From Leptolyngbya sp. FACHB-8 (GTDB lineage Bacteria; Cyanobacteriota; Cyanobacteriia; Elainellales; Elainellaceae): a stretch of 61,200 nucleotides of DNA. Position numbers and translations under genes: made by a program. Position 1 is the stretch's first letter, and each line of letters opens with the position of its first letter. Positions 1 through 8,756 of the stretch are shown here, in pieces. The notes below the pieces were generated by a model. It was not told where the DNA came from. It did no database searches and was given only the letters and a program-made list of their open reading frames with translations. The stretch covers positions 1 to 61,200 of the forward strand of contig NZ_JACJOO010000076.1 in assembly GCF_014695575.1 (NCBI RefSeq), given 5' to 3'.

Positions 1-54
1 CTCTAACTGCTCCAGGCTCTCCGTCACCGTGACTTGAAAAGGACGTCCTGTCAT
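1..54 (-). CDS. Probable transposase, N-terminal fragment (cut by window edge)
   Basis: Reading leftward from an ATG at 54-52 gives 18 codons, beginning MTGRPFQVTVTESLEQLE, that run off the window. A GAGG ribosome site lies about 9 bases before this ATG. The short piece resembles the N-termini of helix-turn-helix/IS630-type transposases that are common in cyanobacteria, but that is recognition by memory of style on only 18 residues. An unrelated small protein is possible. Confidence 0.35.
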   Translation of the reverse strand, partial: MTGRPFQVTVTESLEQLE

Positions 55-128
55 CGCCCATCACCTCAAAGAGGACTCTTCTAGTTTGGCGCAGCTTCAT
101 ATTTGTTTGGTATTAGGACGGATCTAAC

Positions 129-183
129 GGCGGTTTATTTTTGAAAAGCCTCATAGAGCGAGGCTTTTCAAAAATAAACCGCC
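129..183. repeat. Perfect 24-bp palindrome, TTTATTTTTGAAAAGC family
   Basis: Arms 129-152 and 160-183 are exact reverse complements with a 7-base loop. The inner arm shares GTTTATTTTTGAAAAGC with the palindrome at 25637-25693 and resembles the one at 8757-8803. It lies upstream of the partial transposase start and far upstream of cpcL, so a terminator role is not obvious here. Confidence 0.85.
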
Positions 184-672
184 TGATTCTGGGTATGTAG
201 CGCTCTACATATGGTGTTGCTTGATGAATGAAGCGATCGCCAAGGAAACCCTCGTAGTTGTACCTTAGCTATTTTTATCGTTCTATTAATCTAAACTTCA
301 GTAAAGAATTTAAATGCATAGAAATACCTGCTCCTAAACGATAGATAGGGCTCGAAAGTTGTGAAGAAAAATAATGAGAACTTCTATCAATGTAGGGATT
401 GTTCAGGATTGGGCTGCATGCAAAGACGATGCCTTAAAACCCTGCACCTATTGATATATAAGCAACTCCAGCAATAAAGCTGATAGATTCCTTTGTTTGA
501 AAGAGTTAATTTCTGGAACTAAAAACCATTTTTTTATCTAATGACTCTAAACATTAACGACTGCTACTAAATATTAAGAAAAAACGAAGGGGCGATCGCT
601 AAACAAGTAATCTTACCTATAGCAACGAGCGGTTTATCGAACTTTTTTTGTATTTGAGATAGAGGTTTTTAA
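184..672. other. Intergenic leader of cpcL, no gene seen
   Basis: An AT-rich stretch with stops in all frames. It holds a small inverted repeat at 194-211 (ATGTAG-CGCT-CTACAT) and two GCGATCGC octamers. It must contain the cpcL promoter and a leader, but I cannot point to a convincing -10/-35 pair or NtcA box. Confidence 0.5.
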
Positions 673-1437
673 ATGTCAATTCCCCTTTTAACCTACGCCC
701 CATCTTCTCAAAACCAACGGGTTAATGGCTTTGAAATTCCTGGTGATGAGAACCCGCGGATTTATACCACAGGCACAACGCGTTCACCTGAAGAGGTCAA
801 CGAGGTCATTACTGCTGCCTATCGGCAAATTTTTCATGAGCAACAGATGCTCGAAGTCAATCGGCAGCGAAATCTCGAATCCCAACTCCGCATTGGTCAA
901 ATTACGGTGCGTGAATTTGTACAGGGTGTGGCAACCTCTGATGCGTTTCGTCGGCTGAATTACGAGGTCAACAATAACTACCGTTTTGTAGAGATGTGCA
1001 TTCAGCGCATTCTGGGGCGATCTGTTTATAACGATCGCGAACGCCTGGCCTGGTCTATTGTGCTGGCTACAAAGGGGCTGAACGGCTTTGTTGACGAGTT
1101 GGTCAACAGTGAAGAATACCTGAACAACTTTGGCGACGATATCGTGCCCTATCAGCGTCGCCGCGTACTGCCTCAGCAGAGCCGGGGTGAGCAACCTTTT
1201 GAACGGATGGCCCGTTATGGAACGGATTATCGCGATCGCCTACCCTCCCCCACGCTGCTACCTGGTACCAGCTGGTCACGCAATGTAGGTCTGTTTGATA
1301 AGTTTGAGCCATTCTCCTGGAAGGCTTTTGTGCAGCGGGCGAACTGGTCTATGGTTTTTGCCGTGTTCCTGCTCGTTTTCGGCCTGAGCTTCTTAACACT
1401 TCTGGTATCGTCTACCACAGGTTCGATCGTTCCCTAG
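673..1437 (+). CDS. cpcL: Phycobilisome rod linker with C-terminal membrane anchor (CpcL/CpcG2 type)
   Basis: A 254-residue phycobilisome linker. The N-terminus (MSIPLLTYAPSSQNQRV) and residues about 15-150 match the rod-core linker (CpcG) domain, with the motif YRQIFHEQ followed by the long helical region through NNYRFVEMCIQRILGR. Unlike the classical CpcG1, the protein ends in a hydrophobic segment (about 222-247, MVFAVFLLVFGLSFLTLLV), the hallmark of CpcL/CpcG2. That form attaches phycocyanin rods without a core to thylakoids near photosystem I and NDH-1. The length agrees with Synechocystis CpcG2 (249 aa). An AGAGG site precedes the ATG. It is monocistronic, followed by several hairpins. 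Family assignment is firm; the PSI-specific role is inferred from the anchor. Confidence 0.93.
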   Translation: MSIPLLTYAPSSQNQRVNGFEIPGDENPRIYTTGTTRSPEEVNEVITAAYRQIFHEQQMLEVNRQRNLESQLRIGQITVREFVQGVATSDAFRRLNYEVNNNYRFVEMCIQRILGRSVYNDRERLAWSIVLATKGLNGFVDELVNSEEYLNNFGDDIVPYQRRRVLPQQSRGEQPFERMARYGTDYRDRLPSPTLLPGTSWSRNVGLFDKFEPFSWKAFVQRANWSMVFAVFLLVFGLSFLTLLVSSTTGSIVP

Positions 1438-1449
1438 CGGTCTGTCACT

Positions 1450-1480
1450 GTTCAAGTGTGGGGTTACCCCACACTTGAAC
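1450..1480. terminator. Perfect 14-bp hairpin after cpcL
   Basis: Arms 1450-1463 and 1467-1480 (GTTCAAGTGTGGGG) pair perfectly around a 3-base loop, 13 bases after the cpcL stop. There is no strong T-tract, so it may stabilise the mRNA end rather than terminate. Confidence 0.6.
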
Positions 1481-1490
1481 ATTAAATTTG

Positions 1491-1529
1491 AGAAGTTTTT
1501 GAGGGGGCGTAGACTCCTCAAAAACTTCT
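1491..1529. repeat. 14-bp hairpin, second in series after cpcL
   Basis: Arms AGAAGTTTTTGAGG (1491-1504) and 1516-1529 pair perfectly. A weaker, imperfect inverted repeat follows at about 1550-1600 (CTTTTAAGG.../...CTTTAAG), and another short one at about 1621-1655. The whole 1438-1807 spacer is made of such structures. Confidence 0.6.
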
Positions 1530-1694
1530 TGACAAAGTACTAGGGTCAGCTTTTAAGGTTGTTTTTTCTGCGCTTAGCGCACGAAAAAACACTCTTTAAG
1601 ACCAAGGCTTGAACCATGATGACGAGGGGGTGCAGTGTGCTACACCACCTCGTAAGAATCTATCAGGGCTTACTTCTAGGCAAGCTTTGCATCT

Positions 1695-1738
1695 AAAAGG
1701 GATTCTGTCTTTGTTTTACAACGGCAGAATCCCTTTTT
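1695..1738 (+). terminator. Rho-independent-type terminator before the LapA gene
   Basis: Arms AAAAGGGATTCTG (1695-1707) and 1725-1737 form a 13-bp stem that runs directly into a TTTTT tract. This is the best terminator candidate in the cpcL downstream region. Confidence 0.65.
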
Positions 1739-1807
1739 AGCTTTTTCGAAAACGAGCGGCGGCAGGTAATCTTAAAGAGGCCTCTATCCTACGCCGTTGG
1801 GTCACTT

Positions 1808-2662
1808 ATGCCTTTATTTATTATTCTGGCGCTGGCGATCGCCCTGGGCACTGTTCTCTTTGCCCTGCAAAATACGACCCGCGTCATTATTAACTTCTTC
1901 GGATTGCAGTTTCAGGACTCTCTGGCCCTGATTTTGCTGTTGACCCTCGTTATTGGTGTACTGGTGGGGGTACTGGTGACCATCCCATCGGTTCTACGGC
2001 GAAACTGGCGCATATCTGGGCAAAAGCGTCAGGTGCAAAATCTAGACGCGCAGCTCCAGGCCAAAGACCAGGCAATCATGGCTGAGTCTCAGAAATCAGA
2101 GCAAATGCGGGCTAGCTTTCAAGATTTGTTAACGGCCCTGGGAGCCACCGATCCAGCCACGGGATTGCTGCGGGGGGACACGATTGCGTCCCTGACCAGC
2201 TACCGCCTTCAGCAAATGGCTGCCCCACCGGGTCCTCCCCGTCCCATCTCTGTTTGTGTTTACCTGCTTGACCCAAATCTAGATGAGCGAATGCCCATAG
2301 ATGGGCCGATGGCAGAGCGATTGAGGCGGGCGATCGCCCACCGCCTTAAAGCCACCACTGCCATTGAGGATTGGTTGCACCATGACGGCCAGGGACGATT
2401 TGGCTGCATTGCTGCAGGGCTAGATATTAAAGCGGCCACTAACTATGGCGAAGCGATTCGCGCCTCTTTTGCCGATCAGCCACTAAAACTGGACGATGGG
2501 ACATCTATACCGATGACGGTCAGTTTGGGAGGAGCGATTGGCTTTGCCGATTCTCCCCAAGGTCTGGATGCCTTTCTGCTCAAGCAACAGGCAGAAAATG
2601 CGCTAGATCAGGCAAAACAACGAGGACGTAACCGTTTTCGCCTGGTTGAAGTACGGAGTTAA
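1808..2662 (+). CDS. LapA-domain membrane protein with degenerate GGDEF-like C-terminus
   Basis: 284 aa. Residues 1-62 hold two membrane segments (about 3-21 and 38-61) typical of the LapA/DUF1049 domain, with the ALQN motif between them. A short coiled stretch (about 70-105) leads to a C-terminal domain (about 115-284) with the fold signature of GGDEF diguanylate cyclases. The end LLKQQAENALDQAKQRGRNR matches the usual AD.ALY.AK..GRN motif. The catalytic GGDEF loop is replaced by GQGRFGCIAAG, so cyclase activity is unlikely; it may bind a nucleotide or act as a structural sensor. An imperfect 25-bp palindrome separates it from the convergent desaturase. Confidence 0.8.
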   Translation: MPLFIILALAIALGTVLFALQNTTRVIINFFGLQFQDSLALILLLTLVIGVLVGVLVTIPSVLRRNWRISGQKRQVQNLDAQLQAKDQAIMAESQKSEQMRASFQDLLTALGATDPATGLLRGDTIASLTSYRLQQMAAPPGPPRPISVCVYLLDPNLDERMPIDGPMAERLRRAIAHRLKATTAIEDWLHHDGQGRFGCIAAGLDIKAATNYGEAIRASFADQPLKLDDGTSIPMTVSLGGAIGFADSPQGLDAFLLKQQAENALDQAKQRGRNRFRLVEVRS

Positions 2663-2778
2663 AGACGCTTCTTGTCCAGCACTGTAGCGTTCTAGAGATA
2701 TGGATGGAATAAAGGGGTCCTGATCGCCCCTTTCACTGCCTCCACACGCCTAAGGAGATTTCCAGTAATGAAATTACC

Positions 2779-2831
2779 CCCAGAATGTTGGTGCTTTGCC
2801 CGCTTCGCGGGCAAAGCACCAACATTCTGGG
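2779..2831. terminator. Perfect 25-bp palindrome between convergent genes
   Basis: Arms 2779-2803 and 2807-2831 are exact reverse complements around TTC. It sits between the + strand LapA gene and the - strand desaturase gene, so a bidirectional terminator is the simplest reading, though no long T-tract follows. Confidence 0.75.
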
Positions 2832-2868
2832 TAAATTTTTATGCAGAAACCTCCTAAAACATGGCCGT

Positions 2869-3846
2869 CTATATCAATTGAATTTGGGAACTGAAGTGTA
2901 GTGTCTCGCGCAGATATCCCCGATCGCGCACCAGGAGGGGCCGTTGGTGGCGCTCCAGCACAGCTTGGGTTCGGCGGAACGCTTCGGGCAAGTGATTGAA
3001 AGGAATGCCAGGAAATGCGTGGTGTATCGCATGATCAGGCAAGCCACCCATCAACCAGTTAACAAAACTGGAGGTTGTGAGGTTACGGCAGGCATAGAGT
3101 TGGGTCATTTGATGGTTCTTCTCGGTTTTCCAGAGGGCGTAATGTTCCAAATGATCCCGAGCCTGTTGGACGGCTCCGATAATGCGTTCAAGTACCAGCC
3201 AGAACAGCAGGTAATCAATAAAGCGACCTTGCAAGATGGCGACGATCGCAAACCCACTCTGCATAGCCAGTATTCCTACTCCATCCAGGAGTAGCGATCG
3301 CCCCAGATCTGGCACCTGCCTCCGCAGCCTGAGTCCCTGGTAGACAGTTTTAGCAATGAGCCCCAGTCCCCCCAGGACAAAGAGATCCATGCTCCACTGG
3401 TGCCGCACATACCATTGCTGCCAGGGTTGGGCCTGCCGGTATTCGGCAACTGTCCACTGAACCCGTTCGGGATCCCGCAAATCAATCCCATTCCAGGCAT
3501 GATGCAACCGATGGAGCCGAGCATAGGTGCCATAGGGCCACAACATGGGGTAAGCCACCAGACGTGGCATCCAGGTGTCAAACCAACGCCAGCCCGTTAA
3601 GGTCTGATGAGTTGTGTCATGGGTACAGACGAGCCAGAAGGCGTAGAGCAGCCCGGCGATCGCGCTAAACCCTATAAATCCTACGAGCGTAGAGCTTGAC
3701 CAGGCCAGAACCACAAAACTCAAAAAAAGTGTTCCAATGCTCACAAAGCGCCACAGGCCTACCCAGGGATTGACCTGTTCGAGATCTGTGACCGCTGCGC
3801 GCAGATCCTGGCTCAATGCATAGGAGGGTGCAGCACTCGTTTTCAT
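2869..3846 (-). CDS. Membrane fatty acid desaturase / carotenoid hydroxylase-family protein
   Basis: 325 aa. Three histidine clusters typical of the membrane di-iron desaturase superfamily are present: HDTTH (76-80), HRLHH (112-116) and HAIHH (272-276), plus an extra DHLEH (231-235). Two hydrophobic hairpins (about 33-72 and 155-220) fit a four-helix integral membrane enzyme. Such enzymes use O2 and ferredoxin electrons to desaturate acyl lipids or hydroxylate carotenoids. The sequence is not close to DesA/DesB/DesC or CrtR as I remember them, so the substrate is left open. It stands alone, convergent with the LapA gene. Confidence 0.8.
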   Translation of the reverse strand: MKTSAAPSYALSQDLRAAVTDLEQVNPWVGLWRFVSIGTLFLSFVVLAWSSSTLVGFIGFSAIAGLLYAFWLVCTHDTTHQTLTGWRWFDTWMPRLVAYPMLWPYGTYARLHRLHHAWNGIDLRDPERVQWTVAEYRQAQPWQQWYVRHQWSMDLFVLGGLGLIAKTVYQGLRLRRQVPDLGRSLLLDGVGILAMQSGFAIVAILQGRFIDYLLFWLVLERIIGAVQQARDHLEHYALWKTEKNHQMTQLYACRNLTTSSFVNWLMGGLPDHAIHHAFPGIPFNHLPEAFRRTQAVLERHQRPLLVRDRGYLRETLHFSSQIQLI

Positions 3847-4138
3847 GCGTTATCTCTCCGGCGTGCATACACCGCTATCCTCTCAACTGATGCGATGTTG
3901 TCAAGAGAGATTGCTATATTTCAGTAATTCTTATTGTATTTTTACCTGCCCAACAAAATTCTCGCTCAGCACGAGAACGGCCACGTTCTTGATGGGGAAA
4001 GTATGTTCTCTTTTGCTCGCACTCAGCGACGACAAAAAGGGGACAGGCTTTGTAACGGAAACAGGGAACTGTTTTAAAGGTTGTTTCTCGTACACTTTGC
4101 ACAAAAAACAGCCCTTCTAGCAAGCTTTAAAGCGCACC

Positions 4139-4486
4139 CTACATCGCCTTATAGAGATGCCGCATACCATATAAACCGTTCAACTCCGGCGTTTGATAAG
4201 TTGTCTCGACAACGGGGCGGGATGGACGAGCGCGCCGCTTACGATATCTTCGCTTCCGCATGGAAATGGGAGCCGCAACTTTTTGCTGTTCAAGGAGGTT
4301 GATTGCATCATCTCGGCGCGCCTGCTCAGATTCAGTTAATTGCTTCGTTGATTGGACCATTAAAGAAGCAAGATCCAATGCATTTGAATCAGCAACCCCT
4401 ACCTGCTTTAGCTGGAAAGAATAGTGGTTTGCGAGCTCTTCTACCGAAATAACCAATTGATTTGGGTTTTCTCGAGTGACCATCAT
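4139..4486 (-). CDS. Hypothetical protein, 115 aa
   Basis: Not recognised. The first 60 residues look helical (VEELANHYSFQLKQVGVADSNAL...), and the middle is very basic (MRKRRYRKRRARPSR, about 76-90), suggesting nucleic-acid binding. Two ATG codons in tandem follow a GGAAAAGAG site, which supports translation from 4486 or 4483. There is no clear partner; the next gene on this strand (4744-4929) is separated by about 260 bases. Confidence 0.5.
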   Translation of the reverse strand: MMVTRENPNQLVISVEELANHYSFQLKQVGVADSNALDLASLMVQSTKQLTESEQARRDDAINLLEQQKVAAPISMRKRRYRKRRARPSRPVVETTYQTPELNGLYGMRHLYKAM

Positions 4487-4673
4487 CTCTCTTTTCCTAT
4501 CCTTGGTTCTCTGGAGTTTTCAAGCTCAACTCTGTCCAGAGGATACCCTTTTTGACGCAAAAAATATCATAATTGTTTCTCAAATCCCAAATTTATAGAG
4601 CTGGGATCAGAAAGATAGTGTTTAGGAATTACTCTGCAAATACCCTCTTAGAGGCTATTTGAGAGGCCATTAA

Positions 4674-4717
4674 AAAGGTTAATTTCTTGTATGCGAGCAC
4701 ACAAAAAATTAACCTTT
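4674..4717. terminator. 17-bp inverted repeat downstream of the 61-aa gene
   Basis: AAAGGTTAATTTCTTGT (4674-4690) pairs with 4701-4717 with one mismatch. It lies just past the stop of the minus-strand gene at 4744-4929 and probably ends its transcript. Confidence 0.5.
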
Positions 4718-4743
4718 CTAGATGAGCCTTTAGACTGTATAAC

Positions 4744-4929
4744 CTACCAGATGCTAACAGGAAGATTTCGGTTAGAAGCAGCAATCTGTGCAAATTGTTC
4801 AGCCGCTTCGTAAGATTTTGAGGTATGAAGAGCTTGCCGATTTGGATAATCATCACAGCCAGGGCGCAGCTCAATACCGTCTTTACTTAGGTATACAGTA
4901 AAAAGAGTTTGGTCAAGAGTTGTTGACAT
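4744..4929 (-). CDS. Small hypothetical protein, 61 aa
   Basis: A 61-residue acidic/neutral protein (MSTTLDQTLFTVYLSKDGIEL... ending NRNLPVSIW) with alternating hydrophobic residues suggesting a small alpha/beta fold. An AAGGGAG-type site lies upstream of the ATG (TCTCCCTTGATATGTC on this strand's complement), and a hairpin follows the stop. I do not recognise a family. An overlapping ORF in another frame (4629-4874) crosses the hairpin and is less likely. Confidence 0.5.
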   Translation of the reverse strand: MSTTLDQTLFTVYLSKDGIELRPGCDDYPNRQALHTSKSYEAAEQFAQIAASNRNLPVSIW

Positions 4930-5159
4930 ATCAAGGGAGATGAATCAGCAATATTAGGTGGCTTTTTAATCTGTTATGGCTGAGATTCTTGGGAAGCGCT
5001 ATCTGTCTTTTAGAGGAACTTCGGAGTATTAAAAAAGAAAATGAGTATTTTCTCTTTAAGCCAATTCTGGAAATGCCGAATTAGCGTTGGTGACAGCTGT
5101 TAAAAGTGGCTTGCCTCAACAATACTCAACATTTCCACGGGTACTTGAAGCGATACTTA

Positions 5160-5639
5160 TCAACTTCCCTGCATTTGAGATGTAGAGAATGATTGAGATT
5201 TGAAGGATTCTACTTCAGATGCTTGTTTGGAGAGCTGACGGTTTTGATTTCGTGTTGGTCTATGACGCAGCAAACGCTCAACTTCTGAAATAATTTCCGA
5301 AATATCTGTTTGTTTGCTAATAATGCTATCTGCCTCAGGGCAGGAATGGGCCGCGTGACTTAACAGATCTTTGGTGAAGTAGCCAGAAATTAAAACGAGT
5401 AGAGGCGGCTTTTCAAGAATCTGCTTGGCCTTACAAATAATTTCGGGCCCATCCATTGCGATCTGATAGGCCGGTGTTGGAATCGAAAAGTCTACCAAGA
5501 CCAAGTCAAACAGACTTGCATGCTGAAGAAATTTATAGCCATTGGTAAAGGTGGAAACCGCATAGCCTTGTTGCTGTAGGCGCAGTGCCAGAACATAGCA
5601 CCATGATTCATTGTCATCAACAATCGCGATGTTATACAT
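5160..5639 (-). CDS. Single-domain response regulator (receiver)
   Basis: 159 aa. Residues 1-120 form a receiver domain: acidic pair D8/D9, phospho-acceptor D50 in LVLVDFS, S85 in LVLISGYF, and conserved K109. No DNA-binding or enzymatic output domain follows, only a 35-residue polar tail rich in Ser/Gln. It probably works by protein-protein contact, like CheY or Rcp1. No histidine kinase lies next to it. A TATAAG sequence about 40 bases upstream on its strand could be a -10 box, but this is weak. Confidence 0.85.
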   Translation of the reverse strand: MYNIAIVDDNESWCYVLALRLQQQGYAVSTFTNGYKFLQHASLFDLVLVDFSIPTPAYQIAMDGPEIICKAKQILEKPPLLVLISGYFTKDLLSHAAHSCPEADSIISKQTDISEIISEVERLLRHRPTRNQNRQLSKQASEVESFKSQSFSTSQMQGS

Positions 5640-6107
5640 AACCCACTAAGCCGAAAACTTCTCTTGCCGCTTTCTCTCTTATACTCGGTTTATAGAAGTA
5701 AACTCACTATCCCAAGCATGAGTTTCACGCCTGTAATTCGCGCGATCAGCCCCAAATCCCTGTTTCTTTGCCCTAGGAAAAAATACAGCCAGGATTAATT
5801 GCAAGATACAAGGTGTTTACTCAAGATTTGGTAATCTTGAGCGATTCAAGCAAGACCATGCATCCCTCTCTTTCGGGAGATGCTTCCGTTGCCACAACCT
5901 GTTAACGTCCCTAACTGTTTTTCTGTTGCTGAGAATGATCGGTTGCGTTCGGGCTAACATCGCCGTTCAGAAAAACCCTCAGAAAACAAAACCGTGCTCC
6001 TGGGTGTCAACTCACAAAGGGGTAAGCAGCTGAATGAATAGATGCCAGAGGAACTCTCCCGTTACTGGCCTCTTCTGTTACCGTGGCAGAAACTCAGGAA
6101 ATTGTCT
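5640..6107. other. Intergenic space between divergent regulator and osmC-like genes
   Basis: No convincing gene, RNA or long palindrome. Promoters for both neighbours should lie here. A short imperfect inverted repeat surrounds 5859-5883 (GCATC.../...GATGC). The ORF reading into the OsmC gene from 6042 is probably untranslated leader. Confidence 0.4.
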
Positions 6108-6530
6108 ATGAAGCCCGTGACTGTTTCGTCAACCAGTGCCCGTTATACCCAGGATATTCATATTCGTCAGTTTCGCCTGATTGTTGATGAGCCTGTTGCT
6201 GTAGGAGGCGATGACAGTGGCCCCAAACCCACAGAGCTGCTGTTAGCTAGCCTGGGTTCTTGTAAAGCGATTACCCTCAAAATGTATGCTGAACGAAAAG
6301 GCTGGTCTCTTAATCACGTTCATGTCGAACTAACCGAAGCCAGCGGGGGGAATGCTTTGGAAGGAAAGGGGCGCGATCGCCCTCAAATTCAAGCCACTTT
6401 GCATATCGAAGGCAATTTAACGGACGAACAACGCCAACGGCTTTTGGTGATTGCCGACAAATGCCCCATTCATAAAATGCTAAGTGCCAGTGCCGATATC
6501 CACACTCAACTAGCATCCGGAATTGCATGA
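6108..6530 (+). CDS. OsmC/Ohr-family peroxide-detoxifying protein
   Basis: 140 aa from the ATG at 6108, which has AGGA about 9 bases upstream; a longer start at 6042 adds 22 residues with no family match. The two redox cysteines are C52 (LASLGSCKAITLKMYAERKGW) and C119 (ADKCPIHKML). These are the pattern of the OsmC/YhfA branch, thiol-dependent peroxidases of organic hydroperoxides. It is monocistronic and ends in front of a 21-bp palindrome. Confidence 0.88.
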   Translation: MKPVTVSSTSARYTQDIHIRQFRLIVDEPVAVGGDDSGPKPTELLLASLGSCKAITLKMYAERKGWSLNHVHVELTEASGGNALEGKGRDRPQIQATLHIEGNLTDEQRQRLLVIADKCPIHKMLSASADIHTQLASGIA

Positions 6531-6586
6531 AGCATCAATCAATACTCATACTCAGATCCTGTACCAAACGAATCGACATTACGAAT

Positions 6587-6631
6587 CGACATTTTCGAAG
6601 GTAGCGCTGTGCGCTACCTTCGAAAATGTCG
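6587..6631. terminator. Perfect 21-bp palindrome between convergent genes
   Basis: Arms 6587-6607 and 6611-6631 (CGACATTTTCGAAGGTAGCGC) pair exactly around TGT. A 13-bp tandem duplication (ACGAATCGACATT at 6568-6580 and 6581-6593) overlaps its left arm. It lies between osmC (+) and the membrane protein gene (-). Confidence 0.75.
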
Positions 6632-6646
6632 TTAGCCCAGTTGAGG

Positions 6647-8494
6647 CTAATGTACCGGAGCCCGTTCTATCCCTCCGGCAATGCCTCGCTGTGGATTACG
6701 CAGGCGCACCTCCCAGTCTAATGGCCCCAAAGCACAGGGATTAGGGGCTCCCCAACAGACATCCGCCCCAAACCGTACTGGGTAAACATAGGAGACATCC
6801 CCACTTTGAGCTGCCACTAATGCAGGTCTAGGAAGTGAAGGTGGCAGGAGAAAGTGGTTGGTTCCTTTGACCAAACCGATCGCCACCAGCAGGGCGATCG
6901 CTCCCACCGACAACCATCGTTTGCGATGCAGTTGCCCGAATGAAAGAGACTTCCCAACTCGCTTCCAGCCTGGGTTTCGCTCTAACCACAGGCCCAAACC
7001 TCGATGGGCTATCCAGGCCATGAGAAGGGCTGGAATTAGCAGCAGATAGCCCAGTCCAAATCGAATTAGGGGAGCTGTGGCAAAGGTGAAAAGACTACCC
7101 AGTATAGCCAGGGCAATCATCCAAATCTTAGCTTGAGCATGAAGGCTAGGCGGTGTCCTTGTCCAGCGGCGAATCAGCAATAGAACGGTAACCAGCAGCA
7201 TCACCGCTAATCCGGCCATGACCTTGTTCATGGTGCTCAAAGAAAACCACTGCATCATGACCCAGAGCAGCCAGGGCTTTCCCTCAGGTGGCGTCCCAAA
7301 CCATTTAAACCAGCCCTGGATTTGGGCCAGTGCTGCTGCCGCTGCGTCAGACGGAATTCCCCAGGGTACGTCTACACACAGCAACGAGGCTGGGTAAAAC
7401 GCACAACCCGAGGTCATGTATCCATATAAGGCTGTCGGTGTGAGAAATGCAACCACCAATCCCACGCCTTTCAGTAACGCCCAGTAGCGGCGACGGTAAT
7501 GGAACAGGTAGGCAAAAACAGCGACCGCCAGTAACGGTAACCCACTCAATTTAATGGTGACAGCGCCCGCCCCAAGGATGAGGAGAGACACCAGGATCCC
7601 ATCTACACGGTCTACCAGATGATATTCTCCCAGTTGCAAGAGCAGCCAACCCGACAGGAGCGAAAGCAGCATGACAGGGATGTCGGGCGAGGGAGAAACG
7701 AACAAATCTGAGAGGAGACTAGAGCCAACCCACAGTGCCAGAAGACAAGTTAAAGCGCTGAGGCTGAACCAGTCTGCCAGACAAGGCTTTTTAGTACGAA
7801 GGTGTGTGACTGTGGCCCACCAATGAACCATGGCCAGGCACAACATAAACCCATTCGTTACGGCTGTGACATGGGAGCCCAAAAATGCCGGGTTTAGAGG
7901 GGCTGCCAGGGCGAACCAGGATGAGGCAAAACTAAAGCGGTCATGAATTAACCCAACGCCCATCACTGTGCCATAGTCAGCTAGCCAGCGAATGCTGCCA
8001 AAGTGATACAGCCCGGTGTCTCCCCAGGTAACGGGGCCTGTGGTGACACCTGCTGCTACCAGGGCGATCGCCCCAACTTCAAGCCCCTGCCTTGATAGCA
8101 CTTCATACCTCAACCGCACCAGCTCCCGTCGAACATCGGGGTGGCTTGCACTCCAGGTGATCCATCCCATCGCCACCAAACCCCCGATCCAGGGTGACAG
8201 GGGAAGTATTAGGCTTACAGCTAATAGCGAGACTGCCAGACAAACAATTCCCAACCACAGAGCCAGTAGAGTTTCTAATTTGAGTAGGTGAGATCCAAAG
8301 TCTGGTTTAGGGCGCAGAACGATGGGGTTTAGAACTGCTGTTTTGGACTGTTCATGCCGTATGCCTGGAAGTTGGCGTGGATTATATGCCGCCTTAGTAG
8401 ATACATACGACAGTCCCAATTGGTAAGTTAAACGGGAACCAATGGCTAGACTTACCGTTGCTAAAATGGCCCAGGCAAATAAGAAATAAAGCAT
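6647..8494 (-). CDS. Large multi-pass membrane protein, GT-C/LIC_10190-like
   Basis: 615 aa with about 12 hydrophobic segments from residue 1 to about 560 and a soluble C-terminal tail. The motif WGDTGLYHFGSIRWLADYG after the fourth segment resembles the first periplasmic loop of membrane proteins of the LIC_10190/RgtA-like group, which are thought to be lipid-linked-sugar (GT-C) glycosyltransferases. It is the last gene of the polysaccharide block and is separated from the DPM1-like gene by two long palindromes. A transferase that decorates the exported glycan is the likely role, by inference only. Confidence 0.6.
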   Translation of the reverse strand: MLYFLFAWAILATVSLAIGSRLTYQLGLSYVSTKAAYNPRQLPGIRHEQSKTAVLNPIVLRPKPDFGSHLLKLETLLALWLGIVCLAVSLLAVSLILPLSPWIGGLVAMGWITWSASHPDVRRELVRLRYEVLSRQGLEVGAIALVAAGVTTGPVTWGDTGLYHFGSIRWLADYGTVMGVGLIHDRFSFASSWFALAAPLNPAFLGSHVTAVTNGFMLCLAMVHWWATVTHLRTKKPCLADWFSLSALTCLLALWVGSSLLSDLFVSPSPDIPVMLLSLLSGWLLLQLGEYHLVDRVDGILVSLLILGAGAVTIKLSGLPLLAVAVFAYLFHYRRRYWALLKGVGLVVAFLTPTALYGYMTSGCAFYPASLLCVDVPWGIPSDAAAAALAQIQGWFKWFGTPPEGKPWLLWVMMQWFSLSTMNKVMAGLAVMLLVTVLLLIRRWTRTPPSLHAQAKIWMIALAILGSLFTFATAPLIRFGLGYLLLIPALLMAWIAHRGLGLWLERNPGWKRVGKSLSFGQLHRKRWLSVGAIALLVAIGLVKGTNHFLLPPSLPRPALVAAQSGDVSYVYPVRFGADVCWGAPNPCALGPLDWEVRLRNPQRGIAGGIERAPVH

Positions 8495-8685
8495 GGAGCT
8501 TGATAGGGGAAGCTGATGCCATCATAGAATCTGTCAGGGGAAGATCGGGTGAATTTGCGCTGAAGTTTATCTAGTAATAAATAAAGACGTTGCTGAAACT
8601 ATCCGTTCTTTCCGTACACCGCGTATATAAAATCACTCAAATCTTGCATTAAACCCCCAATCTGTCACTGCAGCATTTCTCATTT

Positions 8686-8728
8686 AGGTCAGACACAAGG
8701 GTATGGGACACACCCTTGTGTCTGACCT
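8686..8728. repeat. Perfect 17-bp palindrome
   Basis: Arms AGGTCAGACACAAGGGT (8686-8702) and 8712-8728 with a 9-base loop. Together with the next palindrome it makes a tandem hairpin pair between two minus-strand genes, where it could separate transcription of the upstream glycosyltransferase from the downstream membrane protein. The bridge between the two contains GCTTTGCGCTTGAATCAGC (about 8733-8751), repeated at about 11511-11529. Confidence 0.75.
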
Positions 8729-8756
8729 GAGGTGCTTTGCGCTTGAATCAGCCATA

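Noticed and set aside
784-1418. Minus-strand open frames under cpcL
   Set aside because: They lie opposite a clear linker gene, lack ribosome sites and have no family pattern.
4629-4874. 81-codon minus-strand frame
   Set aside because: It overlaps the better-supported 61-aa gene and runs through a 17-bp hairpin.
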